From Bifidobacterium psychraerophilum (GTDB lineage Bacteria > Actinomycetota > Actinomycetes > Actinomycetales > Bifidobacteriaceae), in NCBI RefSeq assembly GCF_000741705.1, contig NZ_JGZI01000009.1, forward strand, positions 434,001 through 498,000: 64,000 nt of DNA. The letters run 5' to 3'. Under the pieces are notes generated by a model that ran no database searches, was not told the DNA's origin, and saw nothing but the letters and a program-made list of their open reading frames with translations. Made by a program: the position numbers and the translations under genes. Positions 1 through 9,483 of this stretch are shown here, one piece after another; within the stretch, counting starts at the first letter, position 1; each line of letters begins with the position of its first letter.

Positions 1-772
1 GGACCATGGCGGGGCTCGCGCCCTTTTGCGGGCCGAAGACGGCTGATGCCCCCTGTCGTCCGGTCAGTGGGTTGCCGACATCCGAGGCGAGCGTGATCGT
101 GGTTTCCGAGAGTCTCGGATCGATGCCGGAGATGTCTATGGTGTGCAGGGAGGAAAGCGCCCCGCCTCCGAAAGGAAGTGACCTGCCTTGCCTGTCGAGT
201 AGCCGTACCCCCAGCGCCTGGGCCATGCCCGCGCCGCCGTCGTTGGTGGCGCTGCCTCCCAGACCGACAATGATGTTGCTGGCCCCGCGGTCGAGTGCAT
301 CGCGGATGAGTTCCCCTGTGCCGAATGATGTTGCGGTCATCGGGTCCATCGAGACGGCGTCCACCAGGTGCATGCCGCTTGCCGATGCCATTTCGATCAC
401 AGCCGTAAGTGCTTCCGCACTATGTCCCAGGTCGTCGTGCGCGTCGCAGGGCCTGGCGTTATGAATGCCGCTATGTGTTGTATCGCCGAGCAATCCATAA
501 GAGGCATCGACTCGCGCCCCCGTCGGCCCGGTGACATGCGTGGAGATGATGCGGGCCTGATGATCGGTGTCATCGCTGTGGTCGGTGACGGTGCGCGCCC
601 GGCCCAGGCAACTCATCAGGGTCTCGACGGTGCCTTCACCCCCATCCGCCACCGGCAGCAGGATGCAATCGGCCTGTGGTGCTATCTGTCGGATGCCCTC
701 GGCTATTGCCTGTGCGGCCTCCGGCGCGCTGAGCGATCCCTTGAAGGAGTCGGGGGCGATGAGGATTTTCAT
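1..772 (-). CDS. glxK: glycerate kinase, 3' end cut by window edge
   Basis: The minus strand reads from an ATG at 770-772 to the window edge without a stop, giving about 257 residues. The N-terminus MKILIAPDSFKGSLSA is the hallmark start of the GarK/GlxK glycerate kinase family. Further in are PVADGGEGT and, about residue 160, a glycine-rich stretch IVGLGGSATNDGG followed by GGGALSSL. These are family blocks for binding glycerate and ATP. The enzyme phosphorylates D-glycerate to a phosphoglycerate in the cytoplasm, feeding lower glycolysis. Family members are about 370-390 aa, so roughly the C-terminal third lies outside the window. It is the first of three consecutive minus-strand genes. I am confident of the family; the product isomer (2- or 3-phosphoglycerate) cannot be told from sequence alone. 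Confidence 0.93.
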   Translation of the reverse strand, partial: MKILIAPDSFKGSLSAPEAAQAIAEGIRQIAPQADCILLPVADGGEGTVETLMSCLGRARTVTDHSDDTDHQARIISTHVTGPTGARVDASYGLLGDTTHSGIHNARPCDAHDDLGHSAEALTAVIEMASASGMHLVDAVSMDPMTATSFGTGELIRDALDRGASNIIVGLGGSATNDGGAGMAQALGVRLLDRQGRSLPFGGGALSSLHTIDISGIDPRLSETTITLASDVGNPLTGRQGASAVFGPQKGASPAMV

Positions 773-821
773 GCTTGTTGCCAGGGCAGAGCCTGTGGGC
801 CTTTAGTGCCGACTGGCGCCC

Positions 822-1004
822 TCAGAGCTCGGAATTGGACTGTTCGCCCGTGCTTTTCTCGGGCAGCAGGCCGCATCCCAGACCCAGAAGACCTGCGATA
901 AGACCGCAGACTCCTGCAGCCGGGCCAGGTGTTGCAAGTGAAAGAGCGAGGCTGACCGCTCCGAATGCCAGGCTGACGGCCCCAATGATGATTCTTACAT
1001 GCAT
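822..1004 (-). CDS. small hydrophobic membrane protein, unknown function
   Basis: This is a 60-residue protein starting MHVRIIIGAV. I chose the ATG at 1002-1004 because a strong Shine-Dalgarno GGAGGGG lies 10 nt upstream; a longer frame begins at 1061 without one. Residues 4-25 and about 32-50 are two hydrophobic, Ala/Gly/Leu-rich segments joined by a short Pro-Gly turn, so it is probably a two-helix inner-membrane peptide. The tail is polar (KSTGEQSNSEL). It sits between glycerate kinase and another small membrane protein on the same strand. I do not recognise a family. Confidence 0.6.
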   Translation of the reverse strand: MHVRIIIGAVSLAFGAVSLALSLATPGPAAGVCGLIAGLLGLGCGLLPEKSTGEQSNSEL

Positions 1005-1152
1005 GATCGTGAATCCCCTCCAAGCGAATGCCCGGACTGATGCCCGACGGCAAGGCTTCAATGCTTTTCCAACACATTCAGCTTAACAGCGTTAGTGTCC
1101 GCTGCCTGTATTCGGCCGATTCGATAGGGGACTTCGGGTGCCGATGCCTGCC

Positions 1153-1431
1153 TCAGCGGCCGATTACGCTGACGAACACCGCGAGAAGGTAGACGAGGGA
1201 CAGCACGATGCCGATGATGGCGAGACCCTGCATCCTCCGTGACCGGGCGGCACCCAGGATGCCGAATGCCAGGGATACCAAGGCCACGGCGGTTGTGGTG
1301 AACGCGGGATAGGGGAGGTTCGGATGGATGACCGCGAACAGACCCAACACGAAGGATGAGATGCCCAATACGGATAGCCGTCTGTTTTCGCGCCTGCGCA
1401 TCTGCTTTCGAGTTTGAGACATGGGATTCAT
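1153..1431 (-). CDS. small membrane protein, DUF4190-like
   Basis: The product has 92 aa. A basic N-terminus (QTRKQMRRRENRR) is followed by three predicted membrane helices at about residues 20-38, 43-60 and 69-89. The pattern SVLGISSFVLGL ... GILGAARSRRMQGLAIIGIVLSLV resembles the repeated LGI/GIVL helices of DUF4190-type proteins of actinobacteria. An internal ATG at 1420-1422 is an alternative start; neither has a clear Shine-Dalgarno. Function unknown. The positive N-terminus suggests a cytoplasmic N-tail. Confidence 0.6.
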   Translation of the reverse strand: MNPMSQTRKQMRRRENRRLSVLGISSFVLGLFAVIHPNLPYPAFTTTAVALVSLAFGILGAARSRRMQGLAIIGIVLSLVYLLAVFVSVIGR

Positions 1432-1521
1432 CTTAGCGAATGCCGATATCCGATAAGAGCATCGCAGCCGTCGATACCTGCCCGGTGGCTCGCGCCTTCC
1501 ATGGGCAGGGGTGGGAGTCCT

Positions 1522-2406
1522 CTAGTCGACCAGATCGCCGTCATCGCGACGGGCGATTTCGATTTGCTCACGCATCCATACGCGTTCGGCAGGATTGATA
1601 TCCATGCTGTCCAAATATTTCTGATACACCGGGTAGAAGGTTCGCAGAACCGGGTAGAGCGCGTAGAGCGTGTGTTCGGGCTTCTCGGTCCTCCAGTGCT
1701 GCGGGTGCGCGTCAAAAGTGTTCTTGAAACGCTTCATATAGCTGCGGAAGGAGGAGAATGAGGTATCCATGCGACGTGCGCTCATACCTGCGATCATGCG
1801 CGGGGAGTACACGGTTTTGTAGCCTTTGCCGAGCAGATGGAGGGAGATGTCGACATCCTCGTGCATCACGTCGGATTCGTCGCGGCACACCTCGCCGGCG
1901 ATGCTTTGCCACGCCGAGGCCCGAATGGCCATATTCGAACCGAAGAGCAGATAATGTCCGCCATCGGCACGGTAGGTGCTCTGCCGGATGCGGTTGTCAC
2001 CTTTCAGTCCGATGCGCTTTCCCGGCATGTCGTAATAGACCACCGGACCGGTCGCGCCCATCGCTTCCGGATCCTCGGTGAATATGCCGGAAACGACTTC
2101 CGCCCAGTCGGGCTTGAGCATGCAATCGGCATCCACCCGACCCAGCACATCACCGGTCGCATGGTTGAGCCCGCAGTTCCTTGTGGGAATAAGACCCTGT
2201 TCATCATCCTGATGCAGTAAACGAACATTATCGTCGGGGTGTTCGGCGATGAATTCCTCCGTGACTGCGGCGGTTCTGTCGGTGGAGCGATTATCCACCA
2301 CGATCACCTCGTGGGGTGGCATCGTCTGCCTGGTGGCATTGAGCAGGCAGTCCGTGATGCGTTCTTCTTCGTTCCATGCGGGAATGACTATCGAGACGGT
2401 CAGCAT
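1522..2406 (-). CDS. family 2 glycosyltransferase
   Basis: This is a GT-A fold glycosyltransferase of 295 aa, starting MLTVSIVIPAWNEEERI. An upstream extension to 2451 is in frame, but the GT2 N-terminus begins at the ATG chosen here. Visible motifs are VVDNRSTDRTA (nucleotide-binding loop, about residue 33), GRVDADC (DxD-like metal motif, about 90) and HEDVDIS (ED catalytic-base region, about 185). There is no obvious membrane helix, so it is probably a cytoplasmic enzyme adding sugar to a surface glycan or lipid carrier. It is divergent from the AI-2E-type permease gene, about 110 bp away. Donor and acceptor cannot be deduced. Confidence 0.82.
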   Translation of the reverse strand: MLTVSIVIPAWNEEERITDCLLNATRQTMPPHEVIVVDNRSTDRTAAVTEEFIAEHPDDNVRLLHQDDEQGLIPTRNCGLNHATGDVLGRVDADCMLKPDWAEVVSGIFTEDPEAMGATGPVVYYDMPGKRIGLKGDNRIRQSTYRADGGHYLLFGSNMAIRASAWQSIAGEVCRDESDVMHEDVDISLHLLGKGYKTVYSPRMIAGMSARRMDTSFSSFRSYMKRFKNTFDAHPQHWRTEKPEHTLYALYPVLRTFYPVYQKYLDSMDINPAERVWMREQIEIARRDDGDLVD

Positions 2407-2519
2407 ATTTTCTAGGATACGTGCCCGGGCATACACGCCGCTTCGAAGCATGCTGCGGCTGGGCTGATTGTGTGCTTGATACGGCGATAATCAGGCCCGA
2501 TGTCAGTTCAGAGGACATA

Positions 2520-4025
2520 ATGGTATTCATGAGCGCTCAAGACAATCAACAGTTCGATCTGGCTTCGGTGTTCCCCAACAAGGGAGATGCTCGAAGGCCG
2601 CCTGAGTGGTACGGAAGGGCGTTGCTGTACACGGCAATAGCCGTGTACCTCGCATGGTTCATCTTCAGTTCCTGGGGAAAAGTCGAATTCGTCGTTCTTG
2701 ACATCATCATCTCCATTTTCATCGCGCTCGCCTTGGAGCCGCTGGTCCAGGCGATGGTGCGGCATGGTTGGCGCAGGGGCGCAGCCGCGGCGGTGTCACT
2801 GGTCGTTCTGGTGCTTGTCGTCATCGCATTGCTGGTGATGTTCGGCAATATGTTCGTGCAGCAGGTGACCGGCATGCTCGATGGTCTGCCGGATTTCTAC
2901 GATCAGATGGCTAAGACCATCGAGCAGCAGACCTCATGGCAGCTGCCGGCGATGTCGGATCTCGGCAACGAGATCGTCAAGAACATCCAGAGCTCGTGGG
3001 TCACTGATTTTGCCGGGCAGGCCATCTCCACGACGATGGGCTTCCTCAGTTTCCTGTTGAACTTCCTTACGGTTCTGCTGGTGACCTATTACATCTGCGC
3101 CGCAGGTCCGAAGATGCGCAGAAGCGTATGCCAGTGGATGAGCCAGAAAAGCCAGCGCAAATTCGTGCTGGTGTGGACCGTCGCGCAGGATCAGATCTCC
3201 AGCTTCCTGTTCAGCCGTACCGTTCTTGCAGTGATCAACAGCGTGTGCATGTCGATATTCATGGTCATCATGCATGTTCCCTATTGGCTGCCGCTCGCCA
3301 TCTTCTGCGGCTTGGTCTCGCAGTTCGTGCCCACGATCGGCACCTACATCGGCGGCGCGTTGCCGATACTCTTCGCATGGGGCAGCAACGGCCTGATGGT
3401 GGCGCTGAGTGTGCTGATCTTCATCGTCGTGTACCAGCAGATTGAGAATCTGATCTTCCTGCCCGCGGTCTCCCAGCGGACGATGGATCTCAATCCCGCC
3501 ATGGCATTCCTATCCGTGCTGGTGCTCGGATCCGTCTTCGGGGCGCTCGGCGCCTTTCTCGCCTTGCCGGTCGCCGCAAGCTTCCAGACCATATTCAAGA
3601 CCTATACCAAGCGCTATGAGTTGATAGACTCCCCGCTGATGCAGGATCCCAAGCCCGTGAAGAAATCCAAGGTGGTCGCTGGTGCGGAAGCCTTCAACGA
3701 GCATGTGATTCAGCCTGTCGCCAGCCGTATGCCGCGTGCCGCGAGCGGGTCGAGTGCCAGAGTGGTCGTCGGGGACGATGAGGTGACGAAACTGCGTGAC
3801 CAGCTCTATACCCCTCCGACCGCCGAAGCGCTGGACAGTTCCGAGACGATCGCGATTCCGAAAAACAAATCGGAGCATCGTCAGAAGGGTAAATCAGCCC
3901 TGAAGGGATTGGACGACGGCAGTGCCGATGCCGATTCCGGCGACGGCGTTGACGGCCCATCCTCCTCTGAGGGGAAACCCGTATCGAAGCCCGACAACAC
4001 TAATCCAAGGAACGACTGGCGCTAA
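2520..4025 (+). CDS. AI-2E family (PF01594) transporter
   Basis: The protein has about 501 aa and several hydrophobic segments: about residues 38-55, 60-76, 85-110, a long stretch at 170-200, and a C-terminal cluster at 235-345. The GTYIGGALP and LGSVFGALGAFLALPVAA segments are typical of PF01594 (TqsA/YdiK/YhhT-like) permeases. I chose the ATG at 2520 because AGAGGA sits about 5 nt upstream; an ATG at 2529 is the alternative. The last about 130 residues are a hydrophilic, Ser/Asp/Lys-rich tail after the last helix, which is long for the family. The stop overlaps the start of the next gene by one base (TAATG), so the two are translationally coupled. Substrates of this family vary (autoinducer, Na+/H+ antiport), so function is open. 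Confidence 0.85.
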   Translation: MVFMSAQDNQQFDLASVFPNKGDARRPPEWYGRALLYTAIAVYLAWFIFSSWGKVEFVVLDIIISIFIALALEPLVQAMVRHGWRRGAAAAVSLVVLVLVVIALLVMFGNMFVQQVTGMLDGLPDFYDQMAKTIEQQTSWQLPAMSDLGNEIVKNIQSSWVTDFAGQAISTTMGFLSFLLNFLTVLLVTYYICAAGPKMRRSVCQWMSQKSQRKFVLVWTVAQDQISSFLFSRTVLAVINSVCMSIFMVIMHVPYWLPLAIFCGLVSQFVPTIGTYIGGALPILFAWGSNGLMVALSVLIFIVVYQQIENLIFLPAVSQRTMDLNPAMAFLSVLVLGSVFGALGAFLALPVAASFQTIFKTYTKRYELIDSPLMQDPKPVKKSKVVAGAEAFNEHVIQPVASRMPRAASGSSARVVVGDDEVTKLRDQLYTPPTAEALDSSETIAIPKNKSEHRQKGKSALKGLDDGSADADSGDGVDGPSSSEGKPVSKPDNTNPRNDWR

Positions 4026-5251
4026 TGGCTCTGCTGAACATTCTTGACGTAATTCTGATGATTCTGGGTGTTGTGGGCATTCTGTACCAGGCCGTCTGCA
4101 TTCTGACCTCCTTCTTCGCCCGTCCTGTCACCTTTGCCGAGGCTCCCAAGGACAAGCATTTCGCCGTGCTCATCTCGGCGCGAAACGAGGAACTGGTGGT
4201 GGGCAACCTCATCGATTCCGTGAGGGCCCAGACCTATCCCGGCGAGCTCATCGACATATGGCTGGTCGCGGACAACTGCACCGACGATACCGCCGGGCTC
4301 GCCCGCTCGAAGGGATGCCATGTGGTGGTCCGAGACAACCTCAAGGAGGTCGGCAAGGGGTATGCGCTGACCTATCTGCTCAATCACATCATCGACTCCC
4401 AGTACTCGCACACCTACGACGCCTTCTTCGTATTCGATGCGGATAACCTGCTCGACAAGCATTACATCGAGGAAATGAACAAGGCATACCAGTCCGGCTT
4501 CAAGATCCTGACGAGTTACCGTAACTCCAAGAACTTCTCCGAGAACTGGGTATCCTCCGGTTCCGCGCTCTGGTATATCAGGGAATCGAGATTCCTGAAC
4601 TCCTCCCGTATGGTCTTCGGATCGAGCTGCCACGTCGGTGGGACGGGCTTCATGTTTTCCAGGCAGATCATGGAACGCAACAATGGCTGGAAGTTCCATC
4701 TGCTGACGGAGGATCTGGAATTCACGATGGATTCGGTGTTGCATGGGGACCGCATCGGGTATTGCGGCACCGCGATCCTGTATGACGAGCAACCGGTCAC
4801 CTTCAGGCAGAGCTGGCGTCAACGCGTGCGTTGGAGCAAGGGATTTCTGCAGGTCTTCCGTTATTACGGTCCGAGCCTGATCAAGCGGGCCATACGGGAA
4901 CGTGACTTCTCGGCGGTGGATCTGACCCTACTGATCTGTCCATTCACGGCTCTGGGAACGATCCGGGTGTTTCTGGGAGCCTTGTTCGCGATGTTCGGAT
5001 TCGTCTCCTGGGGTGGGCAATTCTCCGCACTAGGCAGTTGGGCCAGTGGCATAGCGTTGAGCATGCTGACGATGATGGGGCTTGCCGCGCTGACGATCAT
5101 CGCCGAACGCAACCGCATCGGCGCTTCGAACAAGGAGCTCTTCGCCTACTGCCTCAGCTTCCCGATCTACATGCTCAGCTACATCCCGATCTCCTTCATG
5201 GCCATATTCTCGAAGCCGGAGTGGAAGCCGATCCAGCACAGAGGCCAGTAA
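4025..5251 (+). CDS. membrane-bound family 2 glycosyltransferase
   Basis: The product has 408 aa. An N-terminal membrane helix (residues 5-30) is followed by a GT2 domain with ISARNEE, ADNCTDDT, VFDADN (D,D), TEDLEF (TED) and QRVRWSKG (QxxRW). Together these are the full signature of processive, BcsA/NodC/IcaA-like synthases. At least three more helices follow at about 290-385. This arrangement suits polymerisation or membrane-coupled transfer of a sugar from UDP-sugar at the inner face of the membrane. It is coupled by a one-base overlap to the upstream permease. The polymer made is unknown; exopolysaccharide or glycolipid synthesis are both possible. Confidence 0.85.
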   Translation: MALLNILDVILMILGVVGILYQAVCILTSFFARPVTFAEAPKDKHFAVLISARNEELVVGNLIDSVRAQTYPGELIDIWLVADNCTDDTAGLARSKGCHVVVRDNLKEVGKGYALTYLLNHIIDSQYSHTYDAFFVFDADNLLDKHYIEEMNKAYQSGFKILTSYRNSKNFSENWVSSGSALWYIRESRFLNSSRMVFGSSCHVGGTGFMFSRQIMERNNGWKFHLLTEDLEFTMDSVLHGDRIGYCGTAILYDEQPVTFRQSWRQRVRWSKGFLQVFRYYGPSLIKRAIRERDFSAVDLTLLICPFTALGTIRVFLGALFAMFGFVSWGGQFSALGSWASGIALSMLTMMGLAALTIIAERNRIGASNKELFAYCLSFPIYMLSYIPISFMAIFSKPEWKPIQHRGQ

Positions 5252-5308
5252 GCATCCTCGGCGTGCGGTCACGGCAGGCGGGGCTCTCGGTCTTGCTATG
5301 GTTGAGAT

Positions 5309-6316
5309 ATGAGCACACCACAAGAGTCCATGCCAATTGTTCCGCCAATCCAGATGCCGTCGGCATCTGCACCTTCCGAACAGAGACAGGGGATGCAGGG
5401 GGAACCCGGTGCCCTTCCACAGGAGCGTCAGTATCAGCCCCAGCAACAGTTCATGAATCCCGACACGGGCGCGGCCGTGTCCATTCGTGGCCTAGCCAAA
5501 CAGTTCGAGGGGAAGATCGCGGTCAATGGTCTGTCACTCGACATTCCCATCGGATCCTTCTACGGCCTGGTGGGACCCAATGGTGCCGGAAAAACGACCA
5601 CACTCAATATGCTGACCGGCCTGCTGGTGCCGGATGCGGGTATCGCACTGATCCTCGGCAACAATGTGTGGGCCGACACCAACCACATCAAACGCATGAT
5701 CGGCGTGATGCCCCAACCCGATCAGATCTTCGACAGACTCACGGGCATGCAGCTTCTTATCTATTCAGGGATGCTCAGAGGTATGGCCCGGGCCGAGGTC
5801 CAGAGCCGTGCGCAGGACCTCCTGCATGCCTTTGACCTCATCGATGCCGCCAACACGATGGTCAGTGACTACTCGGCGGGTATGACCAAGAAGATCTGCC
5901 TGGCAACGGCGATGATCCACAGTCCGCGGATTCTGGTGCTCGACGAGCCCTTCGAATCGGTCGACCCCGTTTCGAGCGCGAATCTGAAGGATATCCTCAT
6001 CGAGTATGCCCAGACCGGAGGCACCGTCATCATCTCCTCGCATGTGATGTCCCTCGTGGAGAAGATGTGCACCCACGTGGCCATCATCAACCGTGGCCAG
6101 GTCGCGGCGGCGGGAACGGTGCACGATGTCGCCGCCGGAGGCGAACTTGAGGACCGCTTCCTTGAGCTGGTCGGAGGGCGCCATCAGGCGGCGCATCTGT
6201 CGTGGCTCGACGGCGGGAACAGAGGGGATGGTCAGACACCCCAAACTCAGATGCCAATCCAGCAGATGCCAGGCCAGCAGATGCCGAATGCTCAGGGAAC
6301 GGTGAACGGTCGATGA
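5309..6316 (+). CDS. ABC transporter ATP-binding protein (exporter type)
   Basis: This is a 335-aa ATPase with a Pro/Gln-rich N-terminal extension of about 50 residues before the nucleotide-binding domain. It has Walker A GPNGAGKTT (about residue 91), signature YSAGMTKK, Walker B ILVLDEP followed by FESVDP, and the switch histidine in SSHVMS. The SAGM variant of the LSGGQ signature is usual in CcmA/YxlF-type drug, lipid or bacteriocin exporters. The C-terminal tail carries three 15-bp repeats. The stop overlaps the next gene's start (ATGA), so it forms an operon with the permease at 6313. Substrate unknown. Confidence 0.9.
   Translation: MSTPQESMPIVPPIQMPSASAPSEQRQGMQGEPGALPQERQYQPQQQFMNPDTGAAVSIRGLAKQFEGKIAVNGLSLDIPIGSFYGLVGPNGAGKTTTLNMLTGLLVPDAGIALILGNNVWADTNHIKRMIGVMPQPDQIFDRLTGMQLLIYSGMLRGMARAEVQSRAQDLLHAFDLIDAANTMVSDYSAGMTKKICLATAMIHSPRILVLDEPFESVDPVSSANLKDILIEYAQTGGTVIISSHVMSLVEKMCTHVAIINRGQVAAAGTVHDVAAGGELEDRFLELVGGRHQAAHLSWLDGGNRGDGQTPQTQMPIQQMPGQQMPNAQGTVNGR
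6248..6292 (+). repeat. three 15-bp tandem repeats at gene 3' end
   Basis: Three in-frame 15-bp units (6248-6262, 6263-6277, 6278-6292), each beginning CAGATGCC, encode a QMP(I/G/N)-Q pentapeptide series. It is the last coding part of the ABC ATPase, just before the overlap with the permease start. Confidence 0.85.
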
Positions 6317-7944
6317 AGGGCACTATGACGATTGTGCGTTTGCGCTGGGCCCTGACTTTCGCGGCGATGCGAAAATCATCCTGGCAGACCATCGGATACA
6401 TCATCGGCCTGCTGATGGGTGTGGGAACGGTTGTGGGCGTGGGTGTGGGGGCCTGGTATCTAGGGGACCTCGATTTCGCCAATGGCACCTCATGGGATTA
6501 TTCCTTGATGCACACGGTTATGGTGCTCGGCGGCAGCTTGGTGTGCATATTCACCGCCATCGTGCAGCTGATGCTCATCGGTGAGGGCTCCACGCTGAAT
6601 CCGAAGAAATTCGCTTTATTCGGCATCCCGGATAAAACCCTGCAGAGCGGTCTGACCCTGGCGGGGCTTTCGGGCACACCGGCGATCGCCGGACTGCTGT
6701 CATTGCTGCTGCTTCCCCTGGCATACAGAAGTCTGGGCCCGGTGATCGTCATCACCGCGATCCTGGCGGCACCTCTTGCCATCATCACGATCACGAGCTT
6801 CTCGAAGCTCATCATCGCGCTCGCGACCACCATGCTGCATTCACGTCGTAGCCAGGCGACGCTGTACATCGTGGTCATGGTCATCTTCATCGCGTTGTGC
6901 AACCTGCCGAATGTGGTCATCAACTCCGGCAATCCCGAGCACATCACCCTGACGCCCTTCCAGATGATGGCGGGGATATTCGCCTGGACGCCTTTCGGCG
7001 CGGCATTCCAACTGCCCTTTGACGCGTTTGACGGCAACTGGCTCGCCTTGGTGATCAGGGTCCTGATCCTTGTGGCGACCTGGGTGCTGTGCTTCGCGCT
7101 CGGTGTCTGGTGTCTGGCGCGTGACCGCCGCTATGCGGGCGAGTCGGAACGTGTGAAAAGCGTCAAGGGCATCGGATCCTTCTCCTGGATGCCGGACTCG
7201 ACTTCGGGGGCCATCTCGGCGCGTCTGCTCAGTTACCTGCGTCGCGATCCCAGGCAGGCCATGTTCCTGCTGTTCCCGGTGATCTTCCTGGTGCTGTTCG
7301 CCCTGCAATCGGCCAACCTCCCTGAAATGGTCTGGATGGCTCCTGTGTTGTCGGCGCTCTTCATGATGATGTCCGAGGCGAACGGCCTCGCCTATGACGG
7401 AAGAGGTTTTTCCATGCAGGCGATCATCGGCGTGAGCGGCCGCAACGACCGTCTCGGACGTGTCCGGGTCTTCGCGGTGATGGGTTTCGTGTATCTGCTG
7501 GCCGTCAGCATCGTAGCCGCCATCGTTTCCAAGTCATGGACGAGTCCGACGGGAATCACCATCGCGATCGTCTGCACGGGATGTTCCCTGGGGCTGTTCT
7601 TCGCAGGCTTGGGACTGGCCGAGATTCTCTCATGCGTGTTCATGTATCCCGTCGCCAGCATGGACAAGCCCTTCTCATCGCCGCAAGGCAGGGCCATCGC
7701 CCAGGGCTTCTTCCCCTTCATCCATATGTTCGCCTGTCTGCTGTCGCTGCTGCCGACAGGGATCGTCGCGATCATACTGGCGGTGAGCGCTTCGAGCGGC
7801 ATGCTCTGGATTCTCGCCCCGGTGGCACTGGCCAATGGTCTGCTGTTCCTCTACCTCGGGGTGGTGCTTGGTGGCAGACTGATGGATGCCAGGCTGCTCA
7901 AGATCGTTACCACACTCGACGGCTTCGCCGCCTTGCAGAAATAG
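6313..7944 (+). CDS. ABC transporter permease
   Basis: A polytopic protein of 543 aa with roughly 12 hydrophobic segments spread over the full length, as in fused or double ABC-2 type permeases. The start ATG at 6313 overlaps the ATPase stop as ATGA; an in-frame extension to 6202 lies inside the ATPase and is discarded. It has no cytoplasmic ATPase motif, so it relies on the upstream subunit. A long hydrophilic stretch at about residues 270-310 (ARDRRYAGESERVKS) separates two membrane halves. The two genes form an exporter of unknown substrate. Confidence 0.85.
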   Translation: MKGTMTIVRLRWALTFAAMRKSSWQTIGYIIGLLMGVGTVVGVGVGAWYLGDLDFANGTSWDYSLMHTVMVLGGSLVCIFTAIVQLMLIGEGSTLNPKKFALFGIPDKTLQSGLTLAGLSGTPAIAGLLSLLLLPLAYRSLGPVIVITAILAAPLAIITITSFSKLIIALATTMLHSRRSQATLYIVVMVIFIALCNLPNVVINSGNPEHITLTPFQMMAGIFAWTPFGAAFQLPFDAFDGNWLALVIRVLILVATWVLCFALGVWCLARDRRYAGESERVKSVKGIGSFSWMPDSTSGAISARLLSYLRRDPRQAMFLLFPVIFLVLFALQSANLPEMVWMAPVLSALFMMMSEANGLAYDGRGFSMQAIIGVSGRNDRLGRVRVFAVMGFVYLLAVSIVAAIVSKSWTSPTGITIAIVCTGCSLGLFFAGLGLAEILSCVFMYPVASMDKPFSSPQGRAIAQGFFPFIHMFACLLSLLPTGIVAIILAVSASSGMLWILAPVALANGLLFLYLGVVLGGRLMDARLLKIVTTLDGFAALQK

Positions 7945-7966
7945 CATGAAGGAATGAGTAGAGCTG

Positions 7967-9475
7967 TTGTCTTCACACATGGTGTCCTCAAATGATGACG
8001 AGTCCCCGGCGGCGGGTATGACGCCCGCTGCGGGTGCGGCGAAGAAAACGCACCACCCGGGCAGACTGCTCACGGTGACGGTGAGCGTGGTGCTCACGCT
8101 GGCGTTGGGCGTGGCCTATGTTATCGGCGATGCATACGATGTTCTGCCCGGTTCACTCACGCTCACAGGGGTGTCACGTCCCGAATTCACGCGCGCCCAG
8201 AGCGCATTCAAGGCATCGACGATTGTCGGGCAGATGGAGGAAGGCAAAACGGTCGACTCCGCTGCGGCGACGTCCCTGATGAACTCGCTGCTTTCCGCGG
8301 AAGGCGTGGGAAGCGACATCTCGGTGCTGATCGGTGACGGCTCGGGCAAAACGGTCGTCGAACACAACAGCGGCGCCGCAAGGGAGCCGGCATCCACACT
8401 GAAGACCCTGACGGCATTCACCGCCTCAAGCGTGCTCGACATGAACTCGACGCTCGATACCGAGGTCTATCTCGATCAGAGCAAGGGCACTTCAAGCGCG
8501 AAGCTGGTGCTCAAAGGCAACGGCGACATGCTGCTGGGCGAGGGGGCCAACGACTCCGACCACATCAACGGTCGTGCAGGTCTCGGAACACTGGCCAAGG
8601 AGGCGGCCCAGGCACTGGCGGCACGAGGCATCAGCGCGGTCGAATTGTCCTATGACGATTCATTGTTCGGCACGGACAGGAAGCCTTCGGGCATCGAGGA
8701 GAACGATGCGGAATGGCGCTACTTCACCCCCGTCTCTTCAATGGCGGTGGATGGCGGCAGACAATGGACGGATGTCGCCAAGGGGAGTGACCCCGATGTC
8801 GAGTCCGGCTATCCGACCCGTTCCACACAGACCGCATCCGATACGGCGCAAAGCTTCGCACAGCAGTTGCGCAACAACGGCATCACGGTCACAGGCAGCG
8901 TCTCCACAGGAACGGTACCCTCAGGCATCTCGGCATTGGTGAAGGTCAGTTCGGCTAAACTCTCCGAGATCATGGCCTTCATGCTGCGCAACTCGGATAA
9001 TACCGAGGCTGAGTTACTGGGCAGGCTGAGCGCCATCAAACTGGGGACCCAGAACAGCTCCAAAGGCGCGGTGCAGGCGGTCGAGCAGACCTTGAGCGCG
9101 GCGAAGATCAGCACCGCGGGGCTGCAGATGGCCGATTGCTCCGGATTGACACCGGGCTCCACGGTGAGTGTGAAGACATTGGACGAGGTGCAATACCACT
9201 TCATCACCGCCGGGAACAATACCACCGCGGCGGCGGAAGGCATGTCGATCGTGGGTCTGGTGGGCACGGCGGCCAAACGCGGCACCAGCGCTTCCGCCAA
9301 TGGTCTGCTGCGTGTGAAAACCGGCACCCTGAGCGGTGTGACCTCGATGGCGGGCAATGTCTCACGTGAATCCGGTGGCGTACTGACCTTCGCGGTCATC
9401 ATCAACAACCCTGAAAACGAATGGTCGGCCACACAGGCGATCAACGCCTTCATCACCAAATTGCCCACGCTCTAA
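7967..9475 (+). CDS. dacB: D-alanyl-D-alanine carboxypeptidase/endopeptidase (PBP4, S13)
   Basis: A low-molecular-mass penicillin-binding protein of about 502 aa that trims or cleaves peptidoglycan cross-links outside the membrane. One N-terminal helix (about residues 36-54) acts as signal anchor. The three active-site boxes are visible: STLK (SxxK, about residue 143), SDN (SxN-type, LRNSDNTEAE) and KTG (RVKTGTLSGV). The order and the long insert between SxxK and SDN fit family S13. The start is uncertain: TTG at 7967 has AAGGAA about 12 nt upstream, while the ATG at 7979 is too far away. It lies 9 bp before tilS on the same strand. Confidence 0.9.
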   Translation: MSSHMVSSNDDESPAAGMTPAAGAAKKTHHPGRLLTVTVSVVLTLALGVAYVIGDAYDVLPGSLTLTGVSRPEFTRAQSAFKASTIVGQMEEGKTVDSAAATSLMNSLLSAEGVGSDISVLIGDGSGKTVVEHNSGAAREPASTLKTLTAFTASSVLDMNSTLDTEVYLDQSKGTSSAKLVLKGNGDMLLGEGANDSDHINGRAGLGTLAKEAAQALAARGISAVELSYDDSLFGTDRKPSGIEENDAEWRYFTPVSSMAVDGGRQWTDVAKGSDPDVESGYPTRSTQTASDTAQSFAQQLRNNGITVTGSVSTGTVPSGISALVKVSSAKLSEIMAFMLRNSDNTEAELLGRLSAIKLGTQNSSKGAVQAVEQTLSAAKISTAGLQMADCSGLTPGSTVSVKTLDEVQYHFITAGNNTTAAAEGMSIVGLVGTAAKRGTSASANGLLRVKTGTLSGVTSMAGNVSRESGGVLTFAVIINNPENEWSATQAINAFITKLPTL

Positions 9476-9483
9476 GGTCGAAG

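Noticed and set aside
4022-4822. Antisense 266-codon frame opposite the membrane glycosyltransferase
   Set aside because: The plus-strand gene has full GT2 motifs; the antisense product shows no family features.
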